Shown here: positions 61,597 to 64,000 of the stretch, piece by piece
Numbering within the stretch: the first letter of the stretch is position 1
Layout: every line of letters starts with the position of its first letter
From: Bombilactobacillus folatiphilus
GTDB taxonomy: Bacteria > Bacillota > Bacilli > Lactobacillales > Lactobacillaceae
Assembly: GCF_023380265.1 (NCBI RefSeq)
Contig: NZ_CP093366.1
Coordinates: 496,001-560,000 of the forward strand
Direction: 5' to 3'
DNA length: 64,000 nt
Translations under genes and position numbers: made by a program
The notes under the pieces: model-generated
The model's input: only the letters and a program-made list of their open reading frames with translations
The model's database searches: none
What the model was told of the DNA's origin: nothing

Positions 61597-62385
61597 ATGT
61601 ATGAGTTTAGAGATTTAAGTTCAAATGATAGTTTGAATGATAATTTACCTGCTGAAGCGATGGCTTTTCAACGATATGGGCAGTTTGATTATTTAGAAGA
61701 CTTGATACCAGGCTATAGAACACTACAAGTAACGGGGCGTGAGCTAACTGCTTATAAATTAACAGAAGAAACACCAAGCGGAATGGATGGCTCAATTGTT
61801 ACTAACCAAGTTTGGCCAAGCCGAGATATCAAGATTAAATACTTGCTTAATAGCGATACACCATATGATTTTCGTCAAAAATATAATAAATTGATGTACT
61901 TTTTAAGTAATCAGACTTTAACTTTTAATTTCAAAGATGAAGCTGATTACTTTTTTTACGGTGGTTTGAGTGATGTTGATACCCCTGAGGGAGGGCAGTC
62001 GGAAGTGGTTTCTGATTTCACACTCCATTGCCCGTCTCCATGGAAGTTTAGTGACGTTAAGTCACTGACGGTAAGTGATGGGCAAACAATTAATGACCAC
62101 TATCTGATTTATCCAGTCGTCCCTGAAAGTATTAGTTTTACTTCCACAAAAGCAAACTTTCAGTTTCAAAATGTAACTAGTGAACAAACATTTGGGTTAA
62201 ACACGGCTCATACAAATGTGGTTCTAGCCCCGAATACTGGTGAAGTTAGTGCTAATGGTCAGTTAATATTGAATGATATCGTGCAATTTAGTGAATTGGA
62301 GCAATTGAAAATTAAGAATGGTGATCAGATTAAGATTACAAATGGTAGTTCGGCAGTTATTCAGTATCGGAGATGGCTACTTTAA
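61597..62385 (+). CDS. Distal tail protein (Dit)
   Basis: 262 aa siphovirus Dit: N-terminal ring domain (GYRTLQVTGRELTAY, SRDIKIKYLLNSDTPYDFRQKYNKL) and a C-terminal galectin-like part after CPSPWKF. ATG 61597 follows GGAGG (61586-61590). Its TAA shares a base with the next ATG. Confidence 0.9.
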   Translation: MYEFRDLSSNDSLNDNLPAEAMAFQRYGQFDYLEDLIPGYRTLQVTGRELTAYKLTEETPSGMDGSIVTNQVWPSRDIKIKYLLNSDTPYDFRQKYNKLMYFLSNQTLTFNFKDEADYFFYGGLSDVDTPEGGQSEVVSDFTLHCPSPWKFSDVKSLTVSDGQTINDHYLIYPVVPESISFTSTKANFQFQNVTSEQTFGLNTAHTNVVLAPNTGEVSANGQLILNDIVQFSELEQLKIKNGDQIKITNGSSAVIQYRRWLL

Positions 62386-64000
62386 TGGGAACAACACTGT
62401 TACTTTTAAATAAAAATGAAGAAGTCACTAAGCGAATCCCGCCCAAAGACCTAATTGAGTTGTTTGAAACTCAAGAATTACGGTCTAATGATCAATTAGA
62501 AGGTACTTTATTAGCTAAAGATTATATGGCAGATTTCGATGACGCCAAATATGTTGGTGTGGAAATTAAAGATACCCGTGAGTATCACATTTATGCGCTG
62601 ACCAGTTGGAAAGTCAATAACGACCACCAGATTACCTTTAGTGGGATTGACGAGGCTCATTTTGAATTAGATGCTGATGGTTTTATTCAAGACCGCCGGT
62701 TTGTGATGAACGACTTTGCTAAGGTGATTCACCCCATTTTTGAAGACAGTCGGTGGGAGATTCGGTCAATTCCCACTGAAATCCCCGTGGGTACGATTAA
62801 TTTTTATTTTGTCAGTCGGTTAGCGGCGTTAAAAGATGTAATTGACACGTTTGACGTTGATGTGGGTTTTAGTTATGTGATTGAAAATAATCAAATCACG
62901 CATCGTTATGTCGATTTCTTTAATTCCATGGGCAAAGATAGTGGCAAGCGATTTGCCTATGGGTCAAATCTGTTGTCAGTGGTCAAAGAAACTTCTACCA
63001 CTGATTTATATACCGCCGTCGTCCCCCGTGGTGACGGGATTGCCAAACAAGATGAAGACGGCAATGATACCGGGGGATATAGTCGTAAGATTAATATTGC
63101 CGATGAAGTCTGGTCGAAAGCCAAGGGAGATCCCGTGGATAAACCACAAGGTCAACTCTATTTGGAAATTCCCGAACGCACCGCTCAATTTGGTTATCCA
63201 ACGGGGCGTCCGAAAGTGCTAATTAAGGACTATGACGGTATTAAGGATACAACTGATTTAATTAGGCAAGCGTATCTTGATTTGAAGGATATATCACGCC
63301 CCAAAGTGCAATTTACCAGTGATGTAATTAACCTTGGCACCGTTAGTTTGGGTGATGCAATCACCATTATCATGCCCCAATACCAGATTGAATACAAAAC
63401 GCGAATTTTCAAACTCAAAATTGACTTAGTCACAAATACGCGTTCGGTAGCGGAATTTGGTGATTATGTGGTTAAAACGGCAGGTCAACGTGCTTATGAT
63501 ATGTGGCTGAAACAAAAGAAACAACAGGATAATCAAGATGATGTTAATCAAGGTTTGAGTAATACGATTGACCAAAATAAAGACGACCAGGACGAGATTA
63601 ATCAGAATCAAGACCAAATTAATCAAGATACCACGGATAAAATTGATCAAAATCAGGAGATTCAAGACACAATTAATCAACAGCTGGAAGCGGCTGATCA
63701 AGAAGCTCAGAAATTAATTGAACAATGGCAGCAGCAATTAACCGACCAAATTAATCAAGCGCAACAAGATATTGGTGATTACATTCAAGGCCAAGATCAA
63801 CTTGGTGAAATTATATTTACAGGTAAAAATATGCTACCCACTAGAGGCAATATTTACAATATTGTGGCCCGCACGTCACTTGATAGCGGTAAAGGTCAGT
63901 TAATTTTCAACTCCAATGGCCTCGGATATTACGACGGCAATCGTTTAGTCAAAACCGCAGTTACCAACGATGGACGAGTATACGCTGATGCCATTACGGG
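62385..64000 (+). CDS. Tail endopeptidase/baseplate protein (3' truncated by window)
   Basis: The frame is open from ATG 62385 to the window end, at least 538 codons. Residues 1-~375 match prophage tail endopeptidase (Tal) domains (TLLLLNKNEEVTKRIPPKDL ... SLGDAITIIMP). A coiled segment at bases ~63520-63790 is rich in Asn, Asp and Gln with repeated INQNQDQINQD-like units. The following part (TGKNMLPTRGNIY) starts a likely receptor-binding or spike region. Codons look more GC-rich than in flanking genes, suggesting module exchange. Confidence 0.85.
   Translation, partial: MGTTLLLLNKNEEVTKRIPPKDLIELFETQELRSNDQLEGTLLAKDYMADFDDAKYVGVEIKDTREYHIYALTSWKVNNDHQITFSGIDEAHFELDADGFIQDRRFVMNDFAKVIHPIFEDSRWEIRSIPTEIPVGTINFYFVSRLAALKDVIDTFDVDVGFSYVIENNQITHRYVDFFNSMGKDSGKRFAYGSNLLSVVKETSTTDLYTAVVPRGDGIAKQDEDGNDTGGYSRKINIADEVWSKAKGDPVDKPQGQLYLEIPERTAQFGYPTGRPKVLIKDYDGIKDTTDLIRQAYLDLKDISRPKVQFTSDVINLGTVSLGDAITIIMPQYQIEYKTRIFKLKIDLVTNTRSVAEFGDYVVKTAGQRAYDMWLKQKKQQDNQDDVNQGLSNTIDQNKDDQDEINQNQDQINQDTTDKIDQNQEIQDTINQQLEAADQEAQKLIEQWQQQLTDQINQAQQDIGDYIQGQDQLGEIIFTGKNMLPTRGNIYNIVARTSLDSGKGQLIFNSNGLGYYDGNRLVKTAVTNDGRVYADAIT

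Overview
The window is a low-GC Firmicutes chromosome segment, most likely from a lactobacillus-type member of the Lactobacillales. Support comes from the gene order (yqeH-yhbY-nadD-yqeK-rsfS-tmcAL-yceD, pheST behind a T-box, mltG-udk-greA, rpmG-rhomboid-yqgQ-glk-rhodanese, miaA, glnR-glnA), a DUF3042 protein, many TTG/GTG starts, strong AGGAGG ribosome-binding sites and an ArlRS-like two-component pair. I cannot name the species from sequence alone.

Bases 1-29690 are core chromosome. They carry ribosome assembly and NAD genes (1-4512), gnd, a two-component system, yidC and acyP on the minus strand, an rRNA methyltransferase, a T-box controlled pheST operon, cell-wall genes (mltG and a class B PBP), translation and stress genes (greA, rpmG), glucokinase, miaA and a nitrogen operon (glnR-glnA). 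An alcohol dehydrogenase, a MarR/oxidoreductase divergent pair and tRNA-Arg(TCT) follow.

Bases 29700-31670 are accessory. They hold a CMD/cupin pair behind a MerR-type promoter, a scrap of an IS3-family transposase, and a hicAB toxin-antitoxin locus whose hicA carries a one-base frameshift.

From about 31.7 kb to the end is the left part of a Siphovirus-like prophage. It begins with a minus-strand lysogeny block: tyrosine integrase with arm-type repeats, a membrane protein, an ImmA-like peptidase and a CI-like repressor. A rightward early block follows: Cro-like protein, Rha, SNF2 helicase, a family B DNA polymerase fused to an ERF-type annealing domain, YqaJ exonuclease, DUF669, VRR-NUC and AEP primase-SF3 helicase. 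Next come small decayed genes and a methyltransferase, an ArpU-like late regulator, and the packaging, head and tail genes. The head block includes a MuF protein with a C-terminal ADP-ribosyltransferase-like domain and a gpG/gpGT -1 frameshift. The window ends inside the tail endopeptidase gene; lysis genes and attR lie outside.

The most unusual observation is a roughly 300-bp non-coding element present twice in the prophage (about 34165-34466 and 47880-48177, same orientation). Both copies are dense in a 10-bp motif, TAACAGAATC, in both orientations. One sits beside the lysogeny block and the other directly before the late regulator, which suggests a shared regulator or initiator binding array. 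The polymerase-annealase fusion and the MuF-ART protein are the next most notable.
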